NCBI RefSeq assembly: GCF_963662885.1
Contig: NZ_OY760059.1
Coordinates: forward strand, 620,001 to 684,000
DNA from: an uncultured Pseudodesulfovibrio sp.
GTDB taxonomy: Bacteria; Desulfobacterota; Desulfovibrionia; Desulfovibrionales; Desulfovibrionaceae
Reading direction: 5' to 3'
DNA: 64,000 nucleotides
Numbering within the stretch: position 1 is the stretch's first letter; every line of letters starts with the position of its first letter. Shown here piece by piece: positions 33,486-42,567 of this stretch. The position numbers and the translations under genes were made by a program. The notes under the pieces were generated by a model. That model was not told where the DNA came from and searched no databases. It worked only from the letters and a program-made list of their open reading frames with translations.

Positions 33486-34199
33486 CTATTCTTCCACCAG
33501 AGTGAAACGCCAGGCGCAGGCCCATTCCTCCGGGTGTGGATCAGGTGGGCAGCCCACACATTCGCAGCGCAGCCTCGAGTCCATCTCTCGCGAGAAACCG
33601 GCATATTCGGTGGTCCCGCCGGATTTGCAGGGATAATCTGCCAGACCGCGCCGTTTTCTGGCGGTCTGTACCCGGCAGTCGGTCATGCGGAAGACGATGG
33701 AGTTCTCCGTCTCCTCCACGAATTCCCATTCATTGAGATGTCCGTACATGCGCGCGGCCAGCCCGGCCTTGAGCGCGGGGATGCCACCGTTATCAGGCAG
33801 CCTGAGCAGTGCCTTGACGCGTCGGGCCTCCAGGGGCGCAAACCGGGCCCAGCAGGTGTCGTTGACCCACTTGGCCGCGTCCATGCCGGCCATGCGTTCA
33901 ACGGCCTGAAACCAGACGCCGTCCGCGGCCAGCCAGCCCGTGCGCAACGCCTGGGCCGCATCGTCCAGCACCTCGGTGGCCACTCCGGCCAGCAGCCCGC
34001 CCGGCTCTCTGCCCAGTGCGCGCTCCAGCTTGCCCCGAAGGATGGACTCCAAGCGGTCCCCGGCTTCGCCCTCGGCGGTAAGGGCCGCGTCCAGTCCGAG
34101 CTGGTGCACGCTCTCGGCCAGCCACAACCCGTAATGCGCCGCCAACTGTCGGATGACTCCTGCCAGTTCCGCCGCTTTGTCTGCCTTGGTTTCGCTCAT
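33486..34199 (-). CDS. DUF6125-like protein with C-terminal cysteines
   Basis: The start ATG 34199 follows AGGAGG, giving 237 residues (MSETKADKAAELAGVIRQL). A longer open frame to 34730 runs through an intergenic palindrome and is not accepted. The sequence is helical. The C-terminal third has several cysteines (MTDCRVQTARKRRG, YPCKSG, CECVGCPPDPHPEEWAC), suggesting a metal or Fe-S site. It resembles the DUF6125 family seen in anaerobes, some members of which are annotated near aromatic or redox enzymes. Function is unknown. Confidence 0.7.
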   Translation of the reverse strand: MSETKADKAAELAGVIRQLAAHYGLWLAESVHQLGLDAALTAEGEAGDRLESILRGKLERALGREPGGLLAGVATEVLDDAAQALRTGWLAADGVWFQAVERMAGMDAAKWVNDTCWARFAPLEARRVKALLRLPDNGGIPALKAGLAARMYGHLNEWEFVEETENSIVFRMTDCRVQTARKRRGLADYPCKSGGTTEYAGFSREMDSRLRCECVGCPPDPHPEEWACAWRFTLVEE

Positions 34200-34287
34200 G
34201 GCTGCCTCCTGATTTCGGTCCGTAGTACATGGAAAATCGAAGTCAGGGCAAGAGTACCCCGCACGCCTTTCCGAGACCGTACGCGCT

Positions 34288-34390
34288 TGCCGGAGGCACA
34301 CAAAAAGTTTTGGAGATTCCAAAGAACCTTTTCCAAAAGGTCCTTTGGCCGTCGGAGTTGCCTCCCGGCGAAGGCCCGCCGGAGGCAACC
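34288..34390. repeat. Dispersed intergenic palindrome, copy 5 (inverted)
   Basis: GCCGGAGGCACAC, AAAAAGTTTTGGAGATT, then the hairpin CCAAAGAACCTTTT (34319-34332) with AAAAGGTCCTTTGG (34335-34348). It closes with a second hairpin formed by GTTGCCTCC and GGAGGCAAC. Same orientation and layout as copy 4. Confidence 0.6.
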
Positions 34391-34401
34391 TCGTTTGAGA
34401 C

Positions 34402-35796
34402 TTAGTCGAGCTTGTCCATGTCCCAGGGTTTTCTGATGAACATGCCGGTTTTGATTTCCGGATGGTCGCAGATGAAGATGGCGCGTTGACCGGGGTGGGA
34501 AGTCTCGACAGCCTGCCCTGTTTCGTTGACCAGACCGTAGTCCTCTGCGGAGATTTTCGGGCGGATGAGGCCGGGTACGAGGACCTCCACTGGCTGGTCG
34601 GCGGACCAGCGGGCCTTTGTCTGGACCAGCCAGCGGCCCGCGGCCAGGGGGGAGAGGATACGGGCGAGCACAGGCCGTTTTTCGGTCTCGTCCGGCGGTT
34701 GGGCGATGGCGCCACGGTTGGCCGGATCAAAGAAGCCGGTGGTCAGAGGCCGCGAGGCGGCGTTGACCAGCTCGGAGAGATAGAGTTCGGGCTGGAACCG
34801 GCCGGTGGCGGCGTGGGTCAGAGCGGTCTTGTAGGCGTCCACGACCTGCGCCAGATAGGCCGAGCTTTTGGTCCGGCCTTCGAGCTTGAGGGAGGCGACC
34901 TTCATGCCCCGGAACCATTCCAGATAATGGAGCAGGCAGAGGTCTTCGGCGGCAAAGAATTTGGTCCAGTTGTCGGTGTCCAGCGCGGCGGACAGGGCGC
35001 GGTCGGCCGGAGGCTGGGCAGCGGAAGCGTCGTTGTCCGGAGAGGAAAAGACGAATTCCTCGGGCGCATCGAAGGTGAAGTCTTCGGCGAAGGGGTTCTC
35101 GTATTCGCGCATCTCCCAGAGCTTTTCGCCGGGCCGGGTGCGTTCCTCGAAGGTCATGGACACGGGCCGGTACTCGTAGCGGCAGGGGTGGGAGCACTGG
35201 CCGAGGTTGCCGGGCCGGTCGTTGAGCAGGGCGGACATGTAGCATCGGCCGGATATGGCCATGCACATGGCTCCGTGGATGAAGACCTCCAGCTCCATGG
35301 AGGGCATCTGCTTGCGGCAGGCTTCGAGCATTTCGCCCAACTCGGCGGAGCGCAGCTCGCGGGCCACGTTGACGCGTTTGGCCCCGTTTTCGCGCCAGAA
35401 GCGGACAGACTCCACATTGGAGGTGTTGGCCTGGGTGGAGATATGTACCGGAATTTCCGGCAGCTCGCGCCGCAGCAGACGGATGACGCCGGGATCGGCG
35501 GCGATGATCGCGTCGGGCTTCAACTCGCCCAGGGTGTCTATCTGTTCATGGACCGCGTTCATGTGGGATTGGCGCGGATAGACGTTGAGCGTGTAGTAGA
35601 CCTTGACCTGGGACTGGTGGGCGCGTGCGATGGCCCGTTCCAGGGCCTGGCGGTCGAACCCGCCCGCGCCCGCGCGCAGATTGAGGCCTTCGCCGCCAAG
35701 GTAGACGGCGTCCGCGCCATACAGGATGGCGGTCTCGAGCTTTTCCATGTCGCCCGCGGGGGCGAGCAGTTCCGGGATGAACGGGGTGTCGGGCAT
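34402..35796 (-). CDS. Peptidase U32 family protein (TrhP/RlhA-like)
   Basis: TIM-barrel proteins of this family are now known mainly as RNA hydroxylation or Fe-S/prephenate-dependent factors rather than proteases. The sequence shows the start ELLAPAGDMEKLETAILYGA, the U32 signature EVFIHGAMCMAISGRCYMS with conserved Cys residues, and NLGQCSHPCRYEY further on. The length of 464 residues and the C-terminal beta domain fit TrhP-type members. The exact substrate is not assignable. Confidence 0.85.
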   Translation of the reverse strand: MPDTPFIPELLAPAGDMEKLETAILYGADAVYLGGEGLNLRAGAGGFDRQALERAIARAHQSQVKVYYTLNVYPRQSHMNAVHEQIDTLGELKPDAIIAADPGVIRLLRRELPEIPVHISTQANTSNVESVRFWRENGAKRVNVARELRSAELGEMLEACRKQMPSMELEVFIHGAMCMAISGRCYMSALLNDRPGNLGQCSHPCRYEYRPVSMTFEERTRPGEKLWEMREYENPFAEDFTFDAPEEFVFSSPDNDASAAQPPADRALSAALDTDNWTKFFAAEDLCLLHYLEWFRGMKVASLKLEGRTKSSAYLAQVVDAYKTALTHAATGRFQPELYLSELVNAASRPLTTGFFDPANRGAIAQPPDETEKRPVLARILSPLAAGRWLVQTKARWSADQPVEVLVPGLIRPKISAEDYGLVNETGQAVETSHPGQRAIFICDHPEIKTGMFIRKPWDMDKLD

Positions 35797-35852
35797 GGTG
35801 GCAGATTACCTGATGGGGGTCCGTTTCGCCAAGGGGAATATTGGAGTGCGGG

Positions 35853-36605
35853 TCAGCGCAGGTGGCCGACCGTTCGCCAGTCGATGCCGAGCAGCCCAGC
35901 TGCGGCGCGGTCCACGGCCAGGGGATCGGCCCCGGCCAGGATCATGCCCACTTCCGGGCAGCACCTGGGGCCGCCCAGGTGGTAGTCCTTGAGCCCGACC
36001 GTGGCGTCCATGATGGTGAAATGCGGGGTGACGTAGCGGTTCAGGTCGCGGATGGAGCCATCCATATTGCGGTGGAAGAGCGCCTTTTTCCAGCCGCCGC
36101 CCTGGTAGTGGGAGGGCGGGGCAAAGCCCATCATGTTCTTCATGGTTCCGGTCACGACGGCCATGGAGTGGCCCTTGAGCACGGGCAGCGAAACAATGCA
36201 GTGGGTGAAGGCGACCTGGGGCAGCCACATGGTCGAAAAGACTGTGCAGCCCGGGCGCGAGACTTCGGTCAGGTCCGCATGGTTGAGATCGAGCAGGTCC
36301 ACGCCCTTGCAGCGGGCCAGATCCTTGTAGCCCAGCACGGCAAAGACTTCGTCCGTCTCCTTGTCCTTGTCGCCCGTGCCTTCGGCAATGGTGATGGGCG
36401 CGTCCGTGTGGGCTCGGATGGCGTCGATGGCCGCAGCCGTGAAATCGGGGTGCGTCGTTACCGGAAAAGGCGAGGCGTTGACCAGATTGGGCTTGAGCAG
36501 GATGTGTTCAAACCCGGCCAGCGCGTCCGGACCGCCCGCCTGTTCAAAGGCTTCGCGAACGGTCCGGTCGTAACTGTCGCAGGAGAGTGTAACGATCTCG
36601 GGCAT
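35853..36605 (-). CDS. DUF362 family protein
   Basis: The fold is marked by ILLKPNLVNASPF, GHSMAVVTGTMKNMMG and GADPLAVDRAAAGLLG. In other species DUF362 domains occur with Fe-S centres and in coenzyme-related proteins. Here only isolated cysteines (PRCCPEVG) are visible and no ferredoxin domain. The 250 residues form the minimal domain. It ends next to the PHP gene (six bases apart), so the two are probably co-transcribed. Function is unknown. Confidence 0.8.
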   Translation of the reverse strand: MPEIVTLSCDSYDRTVREAFEQAGGPDALAGFEHILLKPNLVNASPFPVTTHPDFTAAAIDAIRAHTDAPITIAEGTGDKDKETDEVFAVLGYKDLARCKGVDLLDLNHADLTEVSRPGCTVFSTMWLPQVAFTHCIVSLPVLKGHSMAVVTGTMKNMMGFAPPSHYQGGGWKKALFHRNMDGSIRDLNRYVTPHFTIMDATVGLKDYHLGGPRCCPEVGMILAGADPLAVDRAAAGLLGIDWRTVGHLR

Positions 36606-36611
36606 GGGCTT

Positions 36612-37472
36612 TTAGACCGGCAATCCCTTGGCCCGCCGGGCTTCCTTCATCTTGTCCAGCAGCTCGTTGGGAATATTCAGGTTGCCGCGGCCCACGCCGA
36701 GCTTGATATCCGGCTTGTTGGTCCCATGGAAATCCGAGCCGCCGCTTTGCAGCAGGCCGAGGCGGTCGGCCATCTCGCCGAACGCCTTGGTATCCGCCTC
36801 GGAGTGTTCCGAATAGAGGACTTCCATGCCGTCCAGGCCGAGTTCCATAAGACGACGGACGACCGTTTCGGTCTTCGGGTAGCTCAGTTTCATGGCAAAG
36901 GGATGGGCCAGGATGGAGGTGGCTCCGATGTTCTTCAGGATGGGGAAGGCCTGCTCGGGCGTGAGCTTGCGCTTGGGCACGTAGGCCCGGCCATTGTCGC
37001 CGATCCAGACCTTGAAGGCCTCGTCCATGGAGGAGACCACGCCCAGCGCCATGAGCTCCTGGGCGAAATGGGGCCGACCGATGGTGCCCCCGGCCCGGGC
37101 GGCCACGGCCTCGTAAGTGATGTTCACGCCGAGAGAGCGCAGTTTCTCGACGATTTCGTGGTTGCGATTGGCGCGTCCCTCGATGACCCAGTCAAAGGCC
37201 TTTTGGAGTTCGTCCGCCTGTTCGGGAATCCACAGGGCGACAACGTGGATCCAGCCCGCTCCTTCCAGGGATTCGAGGCTCAGCTCCGCGCCCGGAATGA
37301 CTTCGATGCCATACTCCCTACCGGCTTCCAGAGCCTCGGGTATTCCCTGGAAGGTGTCGTGGTCTGTCACCGCGATGGCGTCCAGGCCGCTCTCCTTGGC
37401 CAGTTTGACAAGTTCCGTGGGCGTCAGGGTCCCGTCAGAGATCGTGGTGTGCGCGTGCAGGTCTATGCTCAT
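36612..37472 (-). CDS. PHP-domain phosphoesterase (RNase AM/TrpH-like)
   Basis: Metal-dependent 5'-3' exonuclease or 3',5'-nucleotide phosphatase family. The PHP motifs are clear: IDLHAHTTISDGTLTP at the N-terminus, AVTDHDTF, and later DFHGTNKPDI. ATG 37472 begins the first motif directly. Its 286 residues are usual. It is predicted to act in RNA or nucleotide turnover. Confidence 0.86.
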   Translation of the reverse strand: MSIDLHAHTTISDGTLTPTELVKLAKESGLDAIAVTDHDTFQGIPEALEAGREYGIEVIPGAELSLESLEGAGWIHVVALWIPEQADELQKAFDWVIEGRANRNHEIVEKLRSLGVNITYEAVAARAGGTIGRPHFAQELMALGVVSSMDEAFKVWIGDNGRAYVPKRKLTPEQAFPILKNIGATSILAHPFAMKLSYPKTETVVRRLMELGLDGMEVLYSEHSEADTKAFGEMADRLGLLQSGGSDFHGTNKPDIKLGVGRGNLNIPNELLDKMKEARRAKGLPV

Positions 37473-37604
37473 GATTGTTTATTCCGTTTGGTATTCGATT
37501 ATTCAAGTCTTCAGAGTACAGCCTCCTTGCGGTGAGGTAAAGCACGGCGTGGTTGCCAATCAACGCGCCGGGAGCTATTCTGCGCACACCCAAAGGAGAA
37601 TCCC

Positions 37605-37793
37605 ATGACCCTGAAGAAAGAATTGCTCGATATCCTGGCCTGCCCCAAGTGCAAGGGCGAACTCACGCTCAAACCCGCCGGCGACGGGCTGGCCTGCCCC
37701 GAATGCAAGGTGGTCTACCCGGTCAAGGACGACATCCCCATCATGCTCGTGGACCAGGCCGTGCCTGAAACGGATTGGACCGGCTCGAAATAG
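37605..37793 (+). CDS. Trm112 family protein
   Basis: A small zinc-binding protein of 62 residues. The start has AAAGGAG. CPKCKG and CPECKV give four cysteines, and the DIPIML end matches the YcaR/Trm112 family. In eukaryotes Trm112 activates methyltransferases; bacterial members are small and of uncertain role. Confidence 0.85.
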   Translation: MTLKKELLDILACPKCKGELTLKPAGDGLACPECKVVYPVKDDIPIMLVDQAVPETDWTGSK

Positions 37794-37815
37794 CCGTCCC
37801 AACGGATAGTCTTTC

Positions 37816-37856
37816 ACGCCGCCCTGTCCGCATTTGCGGACAGGGCGGCTTTTTTG
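37816..37856 (+). terminator. Intrinsic terminator after the Trm112 gene
   Basis: GCCGCCCTGTCCGC (37818-37831) pairs with GCGGACAGGGCGGC (37836-37849), followed by six T. Confidence 0.9.
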
Positions 37857-37953
37857 TGCCTCTTCATCCCGCAGCCGCACCCTTGAAGGCGGCGCACACG
37901 GGCCGCTCTCGCAAACCGCGAGCAGTGGCAAAAAAAATTTTCCACAGGGGGGC

Positions 37954-37981
37954 TTGACGATCAAAAAAGCATGCCTACTTT
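37954..37981 (+). promoter_or_regulatory. Candidate promoter for the Hsp20 pair
   Basis: TTGACG (37954-37959) and TACTTT (37976-37981) with a 16-base spacer lie about 20 bases before the first Hsp20 ribosome-binding site. They fit a vegetative promoter. A heat-shock sigma match or CIRCE element is not evident. Confidence 0.45.
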
Positions 37982-38014
37982 TCATTTCGAACGAACGAAA
38001 AGGAGGTGCCGTTC

Positions 38015-38428
38015 ATGGTTATCGATTTTAATACGCTCTATAATTTCCCGTCCCGTTTGGACCGTGTCTTTGAAGAAATGCTCAGATCGCCCATGGGCGA
38101 CGACCGGCGTTTGGCCTACCCCCCACTCAATTTGAGCAACGATGAAGAGAATATTTACGTCCGCGCGGAAGTGCCCGGAGTGACCATTGACGACGTGGAA
38201 CTGACGTTGACGGACAAGACCCTGGTCATCAAGGGCGAGCGCACCGCCCCCCAGGGAAAATTCTATCGCCAGGAACGCCCGAGCGGTGTTTTCCACAGGG
38301 TTGTCAACATCGGCGTGCCGGTGGACAGGGAAAAAGTGACCGCGGCCATGAAGGACGGGGTGCTGACCGTGACCCTGCCCAAGTCCGAAGAGATCAAGCC
38401 GCGAACCATCAGCATCGACGTTGCCTAA
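38015..38428 (+). CDS. Hsp20/alpha-crystallin small heat-shock protein, first of a pair
   Basis: A chaperone that holds unfolding proteins. The alpha-crystallin domain (YVRAEVPGVTIDDVELTL, DGVLTVTLPK) fills most of the 137 residues. The start is ATG 38015, behind a strong AGGAGGT site. The next Hsp20 begins ten bases after its stop. Both are likely to be heat- or stress-induced, judging from the family. Confidence 0.9.
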   Translation: MVIDFNTLYNFPSRLDRVFEEMLRSPMGDDRRLAYPPLNLSNDEENIYVRAEVPGVTIDDVELTLTDKTLVIKGERTAPQGKFYRQERPSGVFHRVVNIGVPVDREKVTAAMKDGVLTVTLPKSEEIKPRTISIDVA

Positions 38429-38438
38429 GGAGGGTGTC

Positions 38439-38807
38439 ATGAGTGAAGTCGCAAAGAATGAGACTGAAAGGGAACTGAGCCGTTTCCGTCCGGCCACGGA
38501 CATCCTGGAGCGCGAAGACGGCTTCCATATATTCATGGACATGCCCGGCGTGAGCAAGGACGACATGGTCATCGACCTGGAAGAGGACGAGCTGACCGTG
38601 AGCGGCCGCTCGAACCAGTGCTCGATTCCGGGAGAGAAATTCGTGGAGGCGCAGTTCGGCGCGTGCGAATACGTGCGGTCCATCTCCATCTCCGACATCG
38701 TGGACCGGGAGCGCATCAAGGCGTCCCTGGAAAACGGGGTTCTGGAACTGTTCCTGCCCAAGGTTGAGAAGGTCCAGCCCAAACGGATCACCATTCAGGC
38801 CCAATAG
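38439..38807 (+). CDS. Hsp20/alpha-crystallin small heat-shock protein, second of a pair
   Basis: A second alpha-crystallin-domain protein of 122 residues (FHIFMDMPGVSKDDMVIDL, NGVLELFLPK). It is only distantly similar to the first, so the pair is not a recent duplication. Translation probably starts at ATG 38439 behind AAGGAGGG. An intrinsic terminator follows 25 bases later. Confidence 0.9.
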   Translation: MSEVAKNETERELSRFRPATDILEREDGFHIFMDMPGVSKDDMVIDLEEDELTVSGRSNQCSIPGEKFVEAQFGACEYVRSISISDIVDRERIKASLENGVLELFLPKVEKVQPKRITIQAQ

Positions 38808-38831
38808 TTTTTGTCAGCTATTCCATTGCAG

Positions 38832-38863
38832 GAGCCCCCGGCAACGTCTGTTGCCGGGGGCTC
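38832..38863. terminator. Intrinsic terminator after the Hsp20 pair
   Basis: GAGCCCCCGGCAAC (38832-38845) pairs with GTTGCCGGGGGCTC (38850-38863). It sits between the Hsp20 pair and the convergent response-regulator gene. Confidence 0.85.
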
Positions 38864-38924
38864 TTCGCATGAAAAACATGTTGTCGCCGTGAGGAGTGTA
38901 GGTGCTCCCGGCCCATGGCGGAAG

Positions 38925-39605
38925 CTAGATGGCCCAGGTCTCTATGTCGATCAGGCCCAGCCGGGCCGCGTAGCGGACGAGTTCCACGGAGCTTTTCAGC
39001 CCGAGCTTCTTCATCAGGTTGGTGCGGTGGTTTTCCACGGTCTTGGGCGAGATGAACAGCTCTTCGGCCACGCCCTTGGCGGTCAGCCCTTCAGCCAGCA
39101 TGCGCATGACCTCCTGCTCTCGCGGAGTCAGGGTGGCGTACGGGTCGTCCTGGCCGTCCTCGGCGTCGCTCTTGGTCTGGAGCAGTTTGAAGACCACCTC
39201 CTGGGACAGGGCGCTGTCCAGGAAGAGGTTGCCCCCGGCCACGGTGTTCAGCCCCTTGATGAGCTGACCGGCAGCGGATTCCTTGATGATGTAGCCGGTG
39301 GCTCCGGCGCGGAAGGCCTCGACGATGTAGTCGGCTTCGGAGTGCATGGAGATGATCACGAACCGGGTCTGCGGCAGTTCGTCCTTGAGTTCACGGATCA
39401 TCTGGATGCCGCTCTTGTCGGGCATGGAGATGTCCACCAGGACGATGTCGGGCCTGTGGTTCCGGGCCAGGGAGATGCCTTCCTGTCCGGTACCCGCCTC
39501 GGCGCACACCGCGAAGTTCTCGTCACGGCTGACGATGGTTTTGAGGCCCTCCCTGAAAAGGGGGTGGTCATCGACGATCATTATGTCCAGGGTATTCGCT
39601 CCCAT
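38925..39605 (-). CDS. NarL/FixJ-family response regulator
   Basis: An N-terminal receiver (MIVDDHPLFREGL, phospho-acceptor Asp in IVLVDISMPD) and a LuxR-type HTH (LTPREQEVMRMLAEG, SPKTVENHRTNLMKKLG). It starts one base after the stop of the PAS kinase upstream, so the two form a two-component pair. It should bind DNA when phosphorylated. Targets are not evident. Confidence 0.92.
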   Translation of the reverse strand: MGANTLDIMIVDDHPLFREGLKTIVSRDENFAVCAEAGTGQEGISLARNHRPDIVLVDISMPDKSGIQMIRELKDELPQTRFVIISMHSEADYIVEAFRAGATGYIIKESAAGQLIKGLNTVAGGNLFLDSALSQEVVFKLLQTKSDAEDGQDDPYATLTPREQEVMRMLAEGLTAKGVAEELFISPKTVENHRTNLMKKLGLKSSVELVRYAARLGLIDIETWAI

Positions 39606-39606
39606 A

Positions 39607-42468
39607 CTAGCCGTGTCTCCTCGCGCTTTCGATCGGTACCTTGAACAGGATGCGTGTGCCGGTACCGGTCAGGGTTTGGATTTCCATGGAACCGCCGATC
39701 AGGCGGGCTCTCTCCTCCATGCTTTGCAGGCCCATGCGTTTTTCAACGTCGGCCTTGGCCAGGCTCTCCTGCATCGGGAACCCGCAGCCGTTGTCCTCGA
39801 TGCGGATGAGGATGTCCGGGTGGCTTTTGACTAGGCGGATAACGGCCTTGGTCGCCCCGGCGTGGCGGCAGATGTTCCTGACGGCTTCCTGGACCATGCG
39901 GTAGAGGTTGATTTCCACGTCGAAGTCCAAAGAAATATTTTCGATTCCGGTGGAGAAAAAGTCAACGTCAAACCCGTAGCGGTTTCCCGAATCATGGCAG
40001 AGATTGGTCAGTGCCTGGACCAGGCCCAGCTGATCCAGGGCCGGTGGCCGCAGACCGTAGGCGATTTCCCGGACCGAGGCGATGGTCCGCCGCAGGATGT
40101 CGGCGATGGTTTCGCCGCGTTGGGCCAGCTCCGGGTGAGCGTCGGGGTGGCCGTCGAACAGGGTCTCCATCTTGAGCATGATTGACGAGAGGTCCTGGGC
40201 CACGTTGTCATGCAGATCGCGGGCGATGCGCTGGCGCTCGTCCTCCTGCACGCGGATGAGCTGCTGGGTCAGGGCCTGGATACGCTCCTGCGCCTTGCCA
40301 CGCTCCTCGGCCACGGCCTTGAGCCGGACGTTCGCCTTGGACAGCTCGGCGGTCCGCTTGCGCACCCGGTTTTCCATCTGGGCGTGGGCGATGAGCAGCT
40401 CTGATTCGAGCGCCTTGTATCGGGTGATGTTGGTCAGGATGAGCATCTGGGCCTCGCGGCCGCCCCACATGATCGGTTTGACGCTCATGTTCACCCACTT
40501 GGTCCCCCCGCTCCGGGTCAGGATGCGGAAGGAGCCGAGGGATTCGTTCATCTCTCCGGAGTCCATCCGGGCGAACTGGTTGGCGTGCTCGTGCTGATCG
40601 CCGGGGTGGACCATGTCCACGAAGTCGATGGTATCGAGCTCCCTGGCCGAGTAGCCGGTGATGCGCAGCATGGATTCGTTGACGTAGCGGGCCACGCCGT
40701 TCTGCATGACGATGACGCCTTCCTGTGAGTTCTCGGCCAGGACGCGGTAGCGTTCCTCGGAATCCATGAGGGCCTCTTCGGCCCGCCGCCTGGGGGTCAC
40801 GTCCAGCAGGGAGACGATGACCCGGGACAGGGTGTCCTTGTACTCGTCGGGCACGAAAAAATGGACCATGACCCAGATGGTGTCGCCGTCCAGGGTCTGA
40901 TTGGTGATCTCTCCGCAATATTCTCTACCGCCCGAGGCCAGCAGGATCATCTCCTCGGCGAAGGCGGCCATGGAGGATTCGGTCAGGACCTTGTCCAGGT
41001 TGCCGAACAACTCCTCCTTGCTGGCCGCTCCGAGCAGAGCCAGGGTGGCCTTGTTGACGTCCACCACGGTGACAAGGGTGGTGCAGTGCAGCAATGCTTC
41101 CGGGTGTTCATTGAAATACTGCCGGAAATCGGTGATCCCCTGCTCCTTGAGTTCGTCGAAATAGAACTTGAGTCTGGTCAGGTCCTCTTCCCACAGGGAG
41201 ATGGGGGAGTCCTCGAACAGGGTCCGGAAGCGGGCCTCGCTGGCCGCGATGGCTGCCCCGGCCTCCAGGCGCAGGGTGACGTCCCTGGACACGCCCTGGA
41301 ACCCGTTGGGTCGGCCCTTGTCGTCGAGCAGCCGTTTTATCACGGTCTCGGCCCAGAACGTCTTGCCGTTCTTGTGGATGTGCTCCAGCTCCATGCTGTT
41401 GATCAGGGTGTAGTCGCCCTTGGCCTCGGCGTTTTGCCGCCTGGCCAGGGCCTCCTCGAACTTGGCATAGGACGGCCTGGTGACCATCTTCTTGAACGGA
41501 CGGCCCTTGAGTTCTTCCAGCGTGAAGCCGCTGATGTCCACGATGGACGGGGTGGCGTAGACCATGCGGTAGTCATCATCCATGGTCCAGATGACGTCGG
41601 CGGTGTTCTCGGCCAGAAAACGGAACTTTTCCTCACTGGCCCGAAGCCGTTCCTCGGCGTGTTTGCGCGCGGTGATGTCCGTGGCGATACCTTCCACGGC
41701 CAGGGGTTCGCCGTTCTTGTCCCGGAGCAGGATGTGTCGCTGGCTGGCCCAATGGACCTTGCCCGACTTGTGGATGAACTGGAATTCGTATTCCTCTCGC
41801 ACCTGGCCGGCGAGCAGCTCCTTCATGATCTTGTCCAGGTATTCGTGCCAGTCCGGGTGGATGATCTTGCGCACGAGCATGGGACATTCCTGGTATTCCC
41901 GGATTGAATAGCCCGAGAACCGTTCCACCGAGGGGCTGAGGTAGTCGTAGAGGCCGGTGCGCAGGTTCAGGCGGAAAAAGATGTCGCTGGTGCAATCGGA
42001 GATGAAGTTCAGGCTCTTTTCGGCCGAGCCCAGGGCCTCGCGGATGCGGATGAGATCGGAGAGGTCCTGTTTTATGGCGATGACGTGGGTGACTTCCCCG
42101 GATTCGTCGGTGATCGGATCGAACCACCCCTTGACCGTGTGCAGCCCCCCGTCCTTGGCCCGGATCAGGTATTCACCCTCCCAGCGCCTGCCCTGCTTGA
42201 CCGTGGGCCACACGCTGTTCCGGTACAGCTCCACGGTTTCTTCGGGCATGACCTGGGTCTGTTCCATGTCCAGGATGTTGTCGATGGAATGACCCCAGAG
42301 GTCGAGCCAGGCCTGGTTCCCCCACAGGGGAAAAAGGTTCTTGTCGTGAATGGAGACCGCCATGCCCGAGGCCTCGACCAGCCTCCGGAACAGTGAGGGG
42401 TCGGAATTGATCAGCCGCGCACGGGTTTCGGCATCAGGGCTCTTCGGTTTTTCGCGATCGTTCGTCAC
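39607..42468 (-). CDS. Multi-PAS sensor histidine kinase (HisKA_3, NarX-like output)
   Basis: A soluble kinase of 953 residues with no transmembrane helices. About five PAS domains occupy residues 25-700; several have the PAC end motif (DVTLRLE, DITARKHAEE). A coiled-coil stretch precedes the HisKA_3 phospho-acceptor at RIARDLHDNVAQD (about residue 750), and a HATPase domain ends the protein (GCGFPMQ). The start is GTG at 42468. The partner regulator follows directly. The many PAS domains suggest intracellular redox, oxygen or small-ligand sensing. Confidence 0.9.
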   Translation of the reverse strand: MTNDREKPKSPDAETRARLINSDPSLFRRLVEASGMAVSIHDKNLFPLWGNQAWLDLWGHSIDNILDMEQTQVMPEETVELYRNSVWPTVKQGRRWEGEYLIRAKDGGLHTVKGWFDPITDESGEVTHVIAIKQDLSDLIRIREALGSAEKSLNFISDCTSDIFFRLNLRTGLYDYLSPSVERFSGYSIREYQECPMLVRKIIHPDWHEYLDKIMKELLAGQVREEYEFQFIHKSGKVHWASQRHILLRDKNGEPLAVEGIATDITARKHAEERLRASEEKFRFLAENTADVIWTMDDDYRMVYATPSIVDISGFTLEELKGRPFKKMVTRPSYAKFEEALARRQNAEAKGDYTLINSMELEHIHKNGKTFWAETVIKRLLDDKGRPNGFQGVSRDVTLRLEAGAAIAASEARFRTLFEDSPISLWEEDLTRLKFYFDELKEQGITDFRQYFNEHPEALLHCTTLVTVVDVNKATLALLGAASKEELFGNLDKVLTESSMAAFAEEMILLASGGREYCGEITNQTLDGDTIWVMVHFFVPDEYKDTLSRVIVSLLDVTPRRRAEEALMDSEERYRVLAENSQEGVIVMQNGVARYVNESMLRITGYSARELDTIDFVDMVHPGDQHEHANQFARMDSGEMNESLGSFRILTRSGGTKWVNMSVKPIMWGGREAQMLILTNITRYKALESELLIAHAQMENRVRKRTAELSKANVRLKAVAEERGKAQERIQALTQQLIRVQEDERQRIARDLHDNVAQDLSSIMLKMETLFDGHPDAHPELAQRGETIADILRRTIASVREIAYGLRPPALDQLGLVQALTNLCHDSGNRYGFDVDFFSTGIENISLDFDVEINLYRMVQEAVRNICRHAGATKAVIRLVKSHPDILIRIEDNGCGFPMQESLAKADVEKRMGLQSMEERARLIGGSMEIQTLTGTGTRILFKVPIESARRHG

Positions 42469-42567
42469 GTGGCGTCCGGCGGGGTGAAAGTGACGGGCAT
42501 GGTCCTCTACGGTGGCGTACCGTACCCGATTTACCTGTTGAATGGAAGGTGAGGGGACTTTGGAAGG

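Noticed and set aside
34200..34730. N-terminal extension of the DUF6125-like gene
   Set aside because: It crosses an intergenic palindrome; the AGGAGG site at 34199 defines the start.
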